A stretch of 64,000 nucleotides of DNA, from assembly GCF_044336245.1 (NCBI RefSeq), contig NZ_CP172346.1, forward strand, positions 6,758,001-6,822,000, given 5' to 3'. A program made the position numbers and the translations under genes. The notes under the pieces are model-generated. The model did no database searches. It worked only from the letters and a program-made list of their open reading frames with translations, and had not been told where the DNA came from. The DNA comes from Schlesneria sphaerica (lineage in GTDB: Bacteria; Planctomycetota; Planctomycetia; Planctomycetales; Planctomycetaceae). Below, in pieces: positions 36,862-45,719 of this stretch; the stretch's first letter is position 1, and each line of letters begins with the position of its first letter.

Positions 36862-37696
36862 CGTCCATAGCCACTTCTGGCGATATCCCGATCACTTTCA
36901 GGATGATTTCCGCCAGCAGGCGAAACGTGCCAAAGCCGGGGTCGAAATGGATTTGACCGTCCGCTTTGAAGACTATCAGCGCCAGTCTGTGCCTGGTGTG
37001 AGATCCATTGTTTTCGGAGGCAAGGCACAATTGTCAGGCCTCTGGGTCGATGATCGGGATATTCACGATTATGTCGCGGCTCATCCTGAACAGTTGATTG
37101 GGTTCCTTTCGCTTGATCCGACCCAGCCAGGCTGGGAGAAGGAGATGCATTTTGGACATCAGGAACTTGGCCTGCGAGGGATCAAGCTGATGCCGATGTA
37201 TGCCGGCTTCCTGCCTCAGGACGAACGACTCGATCCACTCTGGAAATACGCTGAGAAACACCGCCTCCCCGTTCTGCTCCATACCGGTACGACGTTTATC
37301 TCACAGGCTCCGATCGAGTGCACCCTACCGCGACATCTCGATCCCGTTGCCACGAAGTATCCTGAAGTCCGCATGATTCTGGCTCACCTGGGGCACCCTT
37401 ACGAGGGAGAATGTATTGCGGTGATTCGTAAGCATCCTCACTTGTACGCGGATATTTCCGCGCTTCACTACCGTCCATTCCAGTTTTATCACAGCCTGAT
37501 GCTCGTGCAGGAATACGGGGTGTGGGACAAGTTGCTGTTTGGTACCGATTACCCTTTTACTACCGTTAATGCGACTCTTGACGGCCTCCGCAACCTCAAC
37601 AAGATGCTGGAGGGGACTGCCCTGCCCCGTCTGAACGAGGCCGCGATCAAGCGACTTATCGACCGGGATAGCCTGCCGTTGCTGGGACTGAACTGA
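36848..37696 (+). CDS. Amidohydrolase family 2 protein (intact HxH)
   Basis: The 282-residue product is a TIM-barrel amidohydrolase (PF04909) and paralogue of the 23882 gene. It keeps the full metal set: D-V-H-S-H on strand 1, L-L-H-T-G-T-T-F, I-L-A-H-L-G-H-P-Y and F-G-T-D-Y-P-F. It overlaps the MFS gene by 14 bases, so import and hydrolysis are likely coupled. A strong hairpin follows 14 bases after its stop. It is cytoplasmic. The substrate is unknown; related proteins include lactone hydrolases and decarboxylases. Confidence 0.88.
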   Translation: MPLIDVHSHFWRYPDHFQDDFRQQAKRAKAGVEMDLTVRFEDYQRQSVPGVRSIVFGGKAQLSGLWVDDRDIHDYVAAHPEQLIGFLSLDPTQPGWEKEMHFGHQELGLRGIKLMPMYAGFLPQDERLDPLWKYAEKHRLPVLLHTGTTFISQAPIECTLPRHLDPVATKYPEVRMILAHLGHPYEGECIAVIRKHPHLYADISALHYRPFQFYHSLMLVQEYGVWDKLLFGTDYPFTTVNATLDGLRNLNKMLEGTALPRLNEAAIKRLIDRDSLPLLGLN

Positions 37697-37710
37697 GGCA
37701 GCGACGGACA

Positions 37711-37755
37711 GCATTCAGAGCGGATACGAGAATGACCCGTATCCGGTCTGAGTGC
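37711..37755 (+). terminator. Strong hairpin terminator-like structure
   Basis: An 18-base stem (37711-37728 with 37738-37755) has one G-T wobble and one mismatch and encloses a 9-base loop. It starts 14 bases after the amidohydrolase stop and lies between convergent genes. It lacks a T-run, so it may be factor-dependent or act mainly as an RNA-stabilising end. Confidence 0.6.
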
Positions 37756-37959
37756 CATGCGCTAGTGACAGCGTCATCCCGGTCGAGCGCTTGTTTTGCG
37801 CGCAGGCTCGGTCTTAGCTGAAAATTGCGATGTCTTAAAGCCGAGACTTCCAATCCGTCGAAGATCGTGGGACCGGCGAGCACCGCCTGCCAGTCCCATC
37901 GTCTATTTGGCGACTTAATTCGTTGGCCGATATCCGTTCGCCCATCGAGAAATCCGCCT

Positions 37960-39075
37960 TCAACCGACGCGCCACTTCTGGAGTTGTTTCTCATCCAGCG
38001 TCACGCCGAGGCCAGGACCCATGGGACAAACCGCAGCGGGAGGACCCAACTCCAACGGTGCGGTCAGGAGATCGGCCTGATGGTAAATAGGACCGACAAG
38101 GTCGGCGGGGTACGTTTCGCTTTCGATCGTCGGCAATGCGGCGGCCAAGTGAAGCATTGCTGCCGTTGCGATCCCCAGTTCGAGGTTACTGCCAATGGCG
38201 CAAGAGATCCCGGCAGCCTTGGCGACGTTGACGATCTCGACGGTCCCGGCAATCCCCCCATGCTTTCCAGGATAAACGCTCAGAATATCAGCTCCGCCTG
38301 CCGCGCAGACATTCCAGGCATCCGTCAGCGTAAACACGCTTTCATCCGCCATGATCTGCATTGGGACCGAAGCACGCAGCGCCCCCATCGCAGCAGGATC
38401 GTTCGGCGGAATTGGTTGTTCCGCGAGCAGGATATTGAGGTCAGCCATCCGCTGGAGTGTGTGGCGTGCGGTCGTGATGTTCCAGCCGCAGTTGGAATCA
38501 ATCGTAATGGGAATATTGGGTCCAGCAACTTCCCGCACAGCCCGCACCCGAGCGATATCATCTTCTGCGTTGATGCCGGTCTTTACCTTCAGGCAGGTGA
38601 CACCCATATTCAGAAAGCGTTCTGCAAGCTGAACCGCCGTCGGAATGTCGAGAGCTCCGATCACTAACTTGATCCGCATCTTCTCGCGAACGGGCCCCCC
38701 CAGGAGCTGGCAGATCGGCATATTCGCCGCTTTTCCGGCGATATCCCAGAGTGCCATTTCGATCGCGGCTTTGGTGAAGGGGTTCAGTTTGACGACGCGA
38801 TCCATGCGATGCCGAAGTCGCGTAATATCGAGAGGATTCTGCCCGACGACTGCCGGCGCAAGAAGCTGTTCGATCACGCTGATACAGGTGGCACTTGTCT
38901 CACCTGTCCAGCGTGGCGCTACCGTCGCCTCTCCCAAGCCGATTAACCCCTGGTCCGTATGCACGCGAACGATGACATAGTTGGAAACCGCGTGCACGCC
39001 GTGAGCAGTCTTCGTTGAAAACCCTTCTTTGAGGGGAATCTCGACGGGAATCGTTTCGATGCGTTCGATTTTCAT
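37960..39075 (-). CDS. Enolase-superfamily enzyme (mandelate racemase/muconate lactonizing group), copy 2
   Basis: The 371-residue product starts with ATG and AAGG upstream. Capping domain landmarks are L-I-G-L-G-E-A-T and W-T-G-E-T. Barrel residues are C-L-K-V-K-T-G (KxK Lys pair), T-I-D-S-N-C-G-W (Asp), A-E-Q-P-I, A-D-E-S-V and V-Y-P-G-K-H-G-G (second Lys). The overall pattern matches copy 1 at 31222, but many positions differ, for example D-S-N-C in place of D-A-N-G. It likely abstracts a proton alpha to a carboxylate (epimerase, cycloisomerase or dehydratase). It is convergent with the amidohydrolase gene. Confidence 0.87.
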   Translation of the reverse strand: MKIERIETIPVEIPLKEGFSTKTAHGVHAVSNYVIVRVHTDQGLIGLGEATVAPRWTGETSATCISVIEQLLAPAVVGQNPLDITRLRHRMDRVVKLNPFTKAAIEMALWDIAGKAANMPICQLLGGPVREKMRIKLVIGALDIPTAVQLAERFLNMGVTCLKVKTGINAEDDIARVRAVREVAGPNIPITIDSNCGWNITTARHTLQRMADLNILLAEQPIPPNDPAAMGALRASVPMQIMADESVFTLTDAWNVCAAGGADILSVYPGKHGGIAGTVEIVNVAKAAGISCAIGSNLELGIATAAMLHLAAALPTIESETYPADLVGPIYHQADLLTAPLELGPPAAVCPMGPGLGVTLDEKQLQKWRVG

Positions 39076-39681
39076 AGAGACCTTCAGTTAATCAAGTGCC
39101 CGACGCGGATCTCAAGGACCCGACCCCGTAATCACACTCTGCAACAGACTCACATGTTTCGTCGACCGAGCTAACCTCTATAGCCACTTTGCAGACCATT
39201 TTCTACGTCCGCAGGTCACGATCATCAGGCTGTTAAAACTGCAGGTCAACCGGACCCGATGTAGGTCGTTGTAAAATATCGGAAGTCCGCAGAAAATGAT
39301 CCCTGGTCGCAGCGCTCAGGCAATGGGGACTGATGGGGAACCTCGGAGTTCGGCGGATAGATTGGCCGCGTGCAAGAGATCTCGGTGTGTAATATCCGAG
39401 GCAGCGACTTTCTCCGGGAACAGAGAGCGCGAAACTCGGTCGGCCCCTTACGTCAGGGGCCGCCGCATTAGCAGCGTGAGACGTCACACTTGGAAGTGGT
39501 GAGATCTCCTCAATTGTCCTAGCGCCTCGCTCGGGTTCACACCTGACGTAGCGGGTTGCGCTGCTCGCAGGCCTCGAAAATCAGCGGGGCCGTGCGGAGC
39601 TGTTTAATCAACAGCTCCTCGGCCACCTGCTTGCTCACGCTCACTCTGACTTCAGAGATACCTTAATTCATGTGCAGAGAT
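39076..39681. other. Intergenic region with two hairpins
   Basis: About 600 bases show no supported gene. Two inverted repeats stand out: 39441-39462 (8-base perfect stem, loop TACGTC) and 39596-39618 (listed as a terminator). The promoter of the enolase-superfamily gene should lie at its left end. Confidence 0.4.
39596..39618 (-). terminator. Hairpin downstream of the small hydrophilic gene
   Basis: The stem is a perfect 9-base inverted repeat, GGAGCTGTT with AACAGCTCC, and the loop is five bases. It lies 63 bases beyond the stop of the minus-strand gene at 39682, where a terminator would be expected. There is no T-run. Confidence 0.45.
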
Positions 39682-39894
39682 CTACTTAGACCCATCAGGA
39701 GGTTGCGGATCGGCACCGGGGACGAACCCCGAATCTTTGCCACCCCGTGCGATCCCCTTTCCTGTCGCAATACGCTCACCCCGGTCAACGGCGGGAACGT
39801 CTTCAACGGAATCGGGCTCACGCTCGGTGGTCTGCTGGAGTTTTTGTTTCGGGGTCTGTTTGGTATCGGACTGCGTTGGTGTCGGCTTGGTCAT
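39682..39894 (-). CDS. Small hydrophilic protein, unknown (stress-type)
   Basis: The 70-residue, highly polar protein is rich in Thr, Gln, Pro, Gly and charged residues and has no hydrophobic stretch, so it is probably disordered. The ATG is preceded by AGAGAGGA at good distance. Its end, G-A-D-P-Q-P-P-D-G-S, resembles no family I can name. It is the last of three small minus-strand genes, the first of which is YflT-like, so a stress-linked role is possible. The ribosome site and context support it; function unknown. Confidence 0.6.
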   Translation of the reverse strand: MTKPTPTQSDTKQTPKQKLQQTTEREPDSVEDVPAVDRGERIATGKGIARGGKDSGFVPGADPQPPDGSK

Positions 39895-39943
39895 CGGAGG
39901 TCCTCTCTTGATTGATTAAACGGAATCCCAACGCGCACAAAAT

Positions 39944-40141
39944 TCAGGGTGCCGTGATGGGCTTCTTCCCTTCCGCAGCTTCTGTCGGTTTCTCATCCGT
40001 CCGCCCACGCGCTGAGTTATCTTTTGCGTTCTGACCAGACTGACCCGGTTGTTGCGGTGGGGAACAACAGTCATTACCGGGCAGGTTTCGAGGATCAACC
40101 ATCGCTTTCCCTTCTCGTGGTGGCTCTTGTTGAGTACTCAC
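39944..40141 (-). CDS. Small hydrophilic protein, unknown
   Basis: The 65-residue product starts at GTG with GGAAAGGA seven bases upstream, a strong ribosome site. It is Pro-, Gln- and Gly-rich, with D-P-R-N-L-P-G-N-D-C-C and Q-P-G-Q-S-G-Q-N, and has no membrane segment or leader. A shorter frame overlaps at 39916-40098 on the same strand in another phase and has no comparable signal. It lies between the other two small genes, probably on one transcript. No family recognised. Confidence 0.55.
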   Translation of the reverse strand: MSTQQEPPREGKAMVDPRNLPGNDCCSPPQQPGQSGQNAKDNSARGRTDEKPTEAAEGKKPITAP

Positions 40142-40214
40142 TTTTTATTCCTTTCCAACATGGTTTGTGCCGCAATCCGGCAAAACGACAGTGAACGTCG
40201 TGGCGACACGTACT

Positions 40215-40721
40215 TCAGACAGCCGACGTTGTCGCGCCCGCTTCGACCTGGCGGCGGTGTTCAATGATGGCCCGTGCCGTGTCTGCTCGATCACCCGCAG
40301 TGACGGTCACGACCACTTTGCCGGCCTGGAACTCATCCTCTACCATCTGGGCATCTTCGTTTGTGAAGCCGAGCCCGATCAGTGCACCCAGGAGTCCCCC
40401 TGATCCAGCACCGACGGCCGCACTGGAGAGAATGGCCGTCAGGGTTCCGCCGACGAGAGCCGGGCCGATTCCAGGGAGGATACCTCCCAGAATCGCCAGC
40501 CCCCAGAGGGCTCCTGCACCCAGTCCCGTTGCGGCACCGGCGGCCGCAGTCTTGGCTGCATCATCGGTAAAGGTCGTCGTAGGTTCTTCCGAGGGGGCTA
40601 CAAAGCCAAGATGCGCCTCGGTGAATCCCCCACGCTTCAGATCGTTAATGGCATCCTGTGCAGCCTCGAGTGTATCGAAGACGCCGACAACCGACTCGTT
40701 AGCTTGGACGATTGGATTCAT
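40215..40721 (-). CDS. YflT-like general stress protein with glycine-zipper membrane segment
   Basis: From ATG at 40721 (AGAGGAG upstream) the protein has 168 residues. Residues about 10-45 match the YflT/general-stress-protein domain (V-V-G-V-F-D-T-L-E-A-A, I-N-D-L-K-R-G-G-F). Residues about 60-120 are a long Gly/Ala-rich stretch (A-A-A-G-A-A-T-G-L-G-A-G-A-L-W-G) typical of glycine-zipper insertion. The end has V-V-V-T-V-T-A-G-D-R-A-D-T-A-R, like the usual C-terminal ferredoxin-like half. It may act at the membrane under stress. It is the first gene of the three-gene set. Confidence 0.75.
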   Translation of the reverse strand: MNPIVQANESVVGVFDTLEAAQDAINDLKRGGFTEAHLGFVAPSEEPTTTFTDDAAKTAAAGAATGLGAGALWGLAILGGILPGIGPALVGGTLTAILSSAAVGAGSGGLLGALIGLGFTNEDAQMVEDEFQAGKVVVTVTAGDRADTARAIIEHRRQVEAGATTSAV

Positions 40722-41262
40722 TGTCTTTCTCCTCTGTGCAGCCCGCTCGATGGGAGTATTTTTCCTGGGGACGGAAGAGTCGCAATTGTCATACCGATGA
40801 GCTAACTCAGCGCCGCAGTGTGGAGATCCCCCCTGCTCGCACGCTGTTCCGGGTCGAAACTGATTGGTAACAGACCAGAGCGGCATGGGGGACAGCATCG
40901 GGACCATTGCTCCCTTCGGTCGCGGTTCCTGTACTCATTTGAATGCGACAACAGGATCCCCGACGCCGAATTCGAGCGCAGTCCAGCCGCATCCCGGTGG
41001 GGGCCACGCTGTCAGGTGGCAGCGTGGGGTTGCGGAACGGTAACGGCGATGACTTGCGAGCGGGGTCTAACTTACATCGGTCATTTCGCGGGACCCCACA
41101 CCGTCGATTGATTGCCGTTCGACTGTTCGAAGTTGTAGACTGAATCGAAACACATCTCTCCATTTGACCTGTCTGTATTTGTAGACACTCGTCCGCTTTC
41201 CTTGCGGACAGTGATGAGATCCGTCGATTGCGTATCGCCTGTTGGCTCGAAAGGTGGCCGGA
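40722..41262. other. Divergent intergenic region, nothing specific seen
   Basis: About 540 bases lie between the YflT-like gene and the Gfo/Idh/MocA gene. Promoters for both are expected. No convincing gene, RNA or repeat was found; the two TTGTAGAC copies near 41133 and 41179 are too short to interpret. Confidence 0.4.
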
Positions 41263-42549
41263 ATGGTTTCACGTCCGCAAGCAGCATCTCGCCGGCAATT
41301 TCTCCGGGCCGTCGCCTCTTCAGTCGCTCTCGGTACCGTCACCCGGTCTGTGGGCGCGCTGGACCGGTTGGGTGTGAACGAAGAAATTCGCGTCGGGGCC
41401 ATCGGCGTTGGTGGACGAGCCTCCCTCCTGCTGCAGCAGCTACCCGAGTCTGCGAAGATCGTGGCGCTGTGTGACTGCAATCGGGCGCGAGCCGAGAAGT
41501 TTAAAGAAAAACAGAATGGGGCCTGGCCCGTCTATCAGGATTATCAGCGGCTCCTTGAGCGAAAAGATATTGACGCTGTGATTGTCGCGACAGGCGAATT
41601 TCAACGAGTCCTGCCGTGCATTCATGCCTGTCAGGCGGGGAAGGACGTCTATGCCGAAAAGCCTTTGACGCTTTATGTCAGCGAAGGTCGGGCCCTGGTG
41701 AATGCGGTCCGCAAAACGGAACGCGTCCTGCAGGTCGGTTCGCAGCAGCGGTCGATGGCGATGAATCGGATCGCATGTGAGTTTATCCGGAGTGGTGGAC
41801 TCGGAAAAATCCTGAAAGTGCAGGCCATTAACTATGGCGGACCGGAAGCCTCGCCCGCAAAAACACCTGACGCGGTCGACGTTCCCGAGGGACTCGACTG
41901 GAACATGTGGCTCAACCAGGCGGAATCGCGCCCCTTTAATCCCGAGTGGATGTCGTGGATGCGCTGGCGCGACTTTGCCGGAGGAGAAATGACCAACTGG
42001 GGTGCTCACGGAGTCGACCAGATTCAATGGGCGCTGGGGATGGATGACACCGGTCCGGTTGAACTGAAACCTTTATCAGAAGGTCCCAACGGGCAAGTCT
42101 TCATGAAGTACGCCAACGGGATCGAAGTTCACTTCGTGATCGAGCCCGGTCGAGGGCCGATGGGTGGGGCGATCTTTATCGGCGAAAAAGGAAAGCTGGA
42201 GATCAATCGAAACAAGTTCGCGTCCAATCCCCCGGAGATCGCCGAGAATCTGAAGAAGATGGTCGACGTCGACGAGGAAGAACGGAAATGGAGTGACAAT
42301 CTTGCCCTCTGGCAGGCGCGGTGGCATATGCAGGACTGGCTCGATTGTATTCGTACTCGAAAGAGACCAGTTGCCGATGTCGAAATCGGCCACCGGTCTG
42401 TGACGGTCTGTCATCTGGCGAACATCACTCGTGCGGCTGGACGTCCCCTCCGCTGGGACCCCGTCAAGGAACAGTTCGCGGACGACAAGTCCGCGAATGA
42501 GTACCTGACTCGTGCTCGCCGCAAGGGATTTGAATTACCGACGATTTAG
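41263..42549 (+). CDS. Gfo/Idh/MocA-family oxidoreductase with Tat signal
   Basis: From ATG at 41263 (AAGG upstream) the 428-residue product begins with the Tat leader ASRRQFLRAVASS. The Rossmann domain follows (R-V-G-A-I-G-V-G-G-R-A), then D-V-Y-A-E-K-P-L with the EKP lysine, and the C-terminal substrate domain with E-M-T-N-W-G-A-H-G-V-D-Q, where the His is the likely catalytic residue. Members of this family oxidise or reduce sugars with tightly bound NAD(P), and Tat-exported forms are common in planctomycetes. It converges with the next cytochrome-type gene, five bases apart, and stands alone on its strand. Confidence 0.92.
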   Translation: MVSRPQAASRRQFLRAVASSVALGTVTRSVGALDRLGVNEEIRVGAIGVGGRASLLLQQLPESAKIVALCDCNRARAEKFKEKQNGAWPVYQDYQRLLERKDIDAVIVATGEFQRVLPCIHACQAGKDVYAEKPLTLYVSEGRALVNAVRKTERVLQVGSQQRSMAMNRIACEFIRSGGLGKILKVQAINYGGPEASPAKTPDAVDVPEGLDWNMWLNQAESRPFNPEWMSWMRWRDFAGGEMTNWGAHGVDQIQWALGMDDTGPVELKPLSEGPNGQVFMKYANGIEVHFVIEPGRGPMGGAIFIGEKGKLEINRNKFASNPPEIAENLKKMVDVDEEERKWSDNLALWQARWHMQDWLDCIRTRKRPVADVEIGHRSVTVCHLANITRAAGRPLRWDPVKEQFADDKSANEYLTRARRKGFELPTI

Positions 42550-42554
42550 TCGTC

Positions 42555-45500
42555 TTACTGCTTGGCCTTGAGGAATGCGATCAGGTCGGCCAGTTGTTGT
42601 CTGGTCAACTGAGTCTCCAGTCCTGCGGGCATGATCGACATCGTACTTGGACGGATTTCTTCCACGTCCGACTTGAGGATGCGGACCTTTTCCCGGGCTC
42701 CGGTCGCCAGTGTGATTTCTTCAGGCGTTTCAGCACGGATCAGACCATTGAATTGTTTTCCGTCCAAAGTGACGATCAGTACCGGCTCGTAGCTTCGCAC
42801 AAAGCTGACGCTCGGGAAGACGATTGCTTCCAACAGATCCCGCTCGGTCCGAATCTTGCCGATGCGCGACAGATCCGGGCCGATATCCCCTCCCTTGTAG
42901 CCCATGGCGTGACAGGCCGAACAGGCCGCTTTCTCACTGTTGAAGACAAGCTGACCTCGGCGGATGTCCCCGCCCGTCAGGGACTGGGCTAACTCGTTGA
43001 GCTTTTCCTGCTGGCGGCCTGCCTCGACGTTGATCGCGGCGTAAAGTTCTTCGGCGCGGGTTTGCACGGATGAAGGAAACTTAGCTAAGCGGGCCTTCAC
43101 CGTATCCACGCGTAGACTGGTCAGCACGGGAGAGTTCTTCAGTGAATCAACCAGTTTCAGCCCGACAGCTTCGTCGGAACAATGTTCGAAGGCGCCGAGC
43201 AATCGATTCAATTCCAACGGCCCGACTTCAGGAATGGATTCAGCCAGCAGGCTCAGCGGATCGGCGTCGAGTTTTGACCGGACAAGCGCGTCGACGGCGG
43301 CCGAGCGTGTGCTGACGCTGACCAGTTCCCCCAGGTTGTTCGCCAGCAATTGCAAGTGTTCGGTTTTCGGCTGGGAGAGCCCCTCGGGAATTGCAGCCAG
43401 CGCCTCGACACGAACACCGTCAGGGAACGATGTCTGACTGGCGACTTCCAGCAGCGCGAGCGTAAGTGGTTCGTGGGCCGATTTCACGGGAATCGCCCGC
43501 AGGGCGCCGATCGCGGCAGGAACCAGGACCGGATTCCCTTCGGCGACGGTTAGCGTCAGTCCTTCGAGCCAACTTGCAGGAAGTTCTTTCAGCCCACTGC
43601 TGCGCATCGCGTCTAAAGCAACGTGCCGGGCTTCAAGTGGATTGCTTTCGCCGGGACGGATCTGATCGGCAAGCAGTTGTTGAATCGCCCCGTTTCCTGC
43701 GAACTGTGCCAGTTGTTCGACGAGTTCCCGACGCTGGTCGTCGGTCAGATTGCGTTCCGCAATCCGCTGCTGCAGGTACTCGGCCAGTGAATCACCCCAC
43801 TCTGAGTGCCGTCCGACCAGCCAATGAGCGGTTTCTCGCAATTTCGGTTCGTTTGAAGTCAGCCACGGGATGACCGATTTCGGTTCCACGTGTCCACCCG
43901 GCATCTGATCATTGGCGATCATGGCGATCGACTGCATCAGGGGCGAGACCCGCTCTTTCGGCACCACGGAGAGATTGACCGGCTTCCCAATTTCGATCAG
44001 GGCGTACGTGACGGAGTGCTGCAGCTCACGATCGATTTCTGAGCCGGTCACCGCACCCAGCAGGTCGGCTGCAGCCGTATCATCGCCGATACGACCGATC
44101 GCTTCGGCGGCGGCTCGTCGAATCGCATGCGATTTGTCGGTCAGGGATTTCTTCAATGTGGCGGAAGCGGATGTGTCTTTCCAGAGACTGATGGAATGGA
44201 GGGCTGCCAGCCGGACGTCGAGGTTGGGATCGCTGACAGCAGTCTGAACCGCAGTTCGTGCCGAGGGATCGTCGATGCGGGTGAGCGTCCAGACGGCGTT
44301 CAGACGTGTGCGGTCGTTTTTGGACTGCAGCGACTTTTTCAGAGCGCCGACCGCAGCGGGGCCTTGCTTGGCGAGTAGCTGAATCGAACGGCTGGTGACG
44401 GCGGGGTGTGCATCGCCCAGTCGGGCGGCCAGTTCGACATCGCTGGTGGTGGTCCAGTTCAGTTTCAGGCCCCGTGGATCGGCCTGACGTGGTGACCCCG
44501 CTCTTCGAACGCGGTAGATTCCGCCGAGAATATCGGGTTTCGTCAGTTGTGATGTGGGACAGCAGAGTGTGTACCAGCCCCCCGTGTCGCAAATAATCAA
44601 GCTTCCATCCGCATCCTCGATGACGTCGGTCGGATGAAAGTCCAGATTGCTGGAAACAACGAAATCACTGTCCGTCGATTTGAACGTGGCACCGACTCGT
44701 TCCAGTGCATGTCGCGAGACTTTGCGCATGTTGAACTGAGTGGCGAAAAGGTTGTCCTGGAATTCTTTCCCGAACACGGTCGACTCATAGCGGGCGAGTC
44801 CGCTGGGAGCCGCCGGTCCCAGATGGACCAGAGGAGGCATCAGGTCACCCGTGCGCGGATGGAAATTCGTGACATCGTGGACCTTTCCGTACACGCCACC
44901 GTAAATCGCGTGAATCAGACCATCGCGTAGTCCTCCTCCGGGTCGTTGCAGAAAGGTCGTCGTGAAGATCCGATCACCCCCCGGCAGAAAGACGACATCG
45001 ACCGGGTTGTCCATTCCCCCGGTCATCACGTTCTCAATAAATCCCGTTCCGTCGGCGCGACGCCGGAAAATATGAGCGGCTTTTGTGACGAGTTGCGGCT
45101 GTGGGCTGTCCTGACTTGCTGCTGCGTGAGGCTTGGCAGGCTGTGCATAGGTCTGTTCAGCGAACGCCCCCTTGCACCAGTAAATCCAGCCATCCGGCCC
45201 CAGATACGGGCCGTGAAGATCATTCGCACAGCCGGTCAGTGTCTTGCCCTCGAACCATTCGGTCCGCTGATCGGCAACCCCATCTCCGTCGGTGTCGGTG
45301 AGTTTCCAGATGCTGGGAGGAGCGGAGACATAGAGGGACCCGTCGTACCACATGGTTCCTTCGGGGAACATCATCTTGTCTGCGAAGACGACACTTTCAT
45401 CAAATCGACCATCTCCGTCTGTGTCGGCGAGGCGGACGATCCGATGGGTCGGGTTGAGCAACTGTTGATCGGGACGTTCGTTCGATCCGGATGAATCTGC

Positions 45501-45719
45501 GACGTACAGGCGCCCTTGCTCATCAAAGTCGGCGGTAATCGGACGATCCACCAGCGGGGACGTTGCGACCGCTTCAATCTCAAATCCGTCTGGCAGCGTG
45601 AAGACGTGTTCGTTGATGGTGAATTCGCCTGCGGCTGCAATTTTCCCGAGTAGCACGAACGCCATCAAACCGATTTGGCTCATCTGACCCATTCGAAATA
45701 CCGCCATCGATTTCACCAT
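42555..45719 (-). CDS. PVC-type propeller (sorbosone-dehydrogenase-like) - HEAT - cytochrome c protein
   Basis: From ATG at 45719 (AAGGA upstream; a TTG lies one codon earlier) the product has 1054 residues and a signal peptide ending near K-I-A-A-A-G. Residues about 35-400 are the membrane-bound-dehydrogenase-type propeller (TIGR02604-like: LPDGFEIE, DTDGDGRFD, FPEGTMWYDGSLYVS, DTDGDGVAD). Residues about 420-880 are HEAT-like helices. The end is the TIGR02603-type heme domain with C-S-A-C-H at about 936, then G-P-D-L-S-R-I-G and I-M-P-A-G-L-E. It is likely periplasmic and perhaps sugar-oxidising; substrate unknown. It converges with the Gfo/Idh/MocA gene. Confidence 0.92.
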   Translation of the reverse strand: MVKSMAVFRMGQMSQIGLMAFVLLGKIAAAGEFTINEHVFTLPDGFEIEAVATSPLVDRPITADFDEQGRLYVADSSGSNERPDQQLLNPTHRIVRLADTDGDGRFDESVVFADKMMFPEGTMWYDGSLYVSAPPSIWKLTDTDGDGVADQRTEWFEGKTLTGCANDLHGPYLGPDGWIYWCKGAFAEQTYAQPAKPHAAASQDSPQPQLVTKAAHIFRRRADGTGFIENVMTGGMDNPVDVVFLPGGDRIFTTTFLQRPGGGLRDGLIHAIYGGVYGKVHDVTNFHPRTGDLMPPLVHLGPAAPSGLARYESTVFGKEFQDNLFATQFNMRKVSRHALERVGATFKSTDSDFVVSSNLDFHPTDVIEDADGSLIICDTGGWYTLCCPTSQLTKPDILGGIYRVRRAGSPRQADPRGLKLNWTTTSDVELAARLGDAHPAVTSRSIQLLAKQGPAAVGALKKSLQSKNDRTRLNAVWTLTRIDDPSARTAVQTAVSDPNLDVRLAALHSISLWKDTSASATLKKSLTDKSHAIRRAAAEAIGRIGDDTAAADLLGAVTGSEIDRELQHSVTYALIEIGKPVNLSVVPKERVSPLMQSIAMIANDQMPGGHVEPKSVIPWLTSNEPKLRETAHWLVGRHSEWGDSLAEYLQQRIAERNLTDDQRRELVEQLAQFAGNGAIQQLLADQIRPGESNPLEARHVALDAMRSSGLKELPASWLEGLTLTVAEGNPVLVPAAIGALRAIPVKSAHEPLTLALLEVASQTSFPDGVRVEALAAIPEGLSQPKTEHLQLLANNLGELVSVSTRSAAVDALVRSKLDADPLSLLAESIPEVGPLELNRLLGAFEHCSDEAVGLKLVDSLKNSPVLTSLRVDTVKARLAKFPSSVQTRAEELYAAINVEAGRQQEKLNELAQSLTGGDIRRGQLVFNSEKAACSACHAMGYKGGDIGPDLSRIGKIRTERDLLEAIVFPSVSFVRSYEPVLIVTLDGKQFNGLIRAETPEEITLATGAREKVRILKSDVEEIRPSTMSIMPAGLETQLTRQQLADLIAFLKAKQ

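Noticed and set aside
37825..38667. 280-codon plus-strand open frame
   Set aside because: It is antisense to the enolase-superfamily gene, with no domain-like sequence.
39441..39462. Perfect 8-base hairpin (CGGCCCCT / AGGGGCCG)
   Set aside because: It is not near a gene end and has no T-run; noted in the intergenic entry but not called as a terminator.
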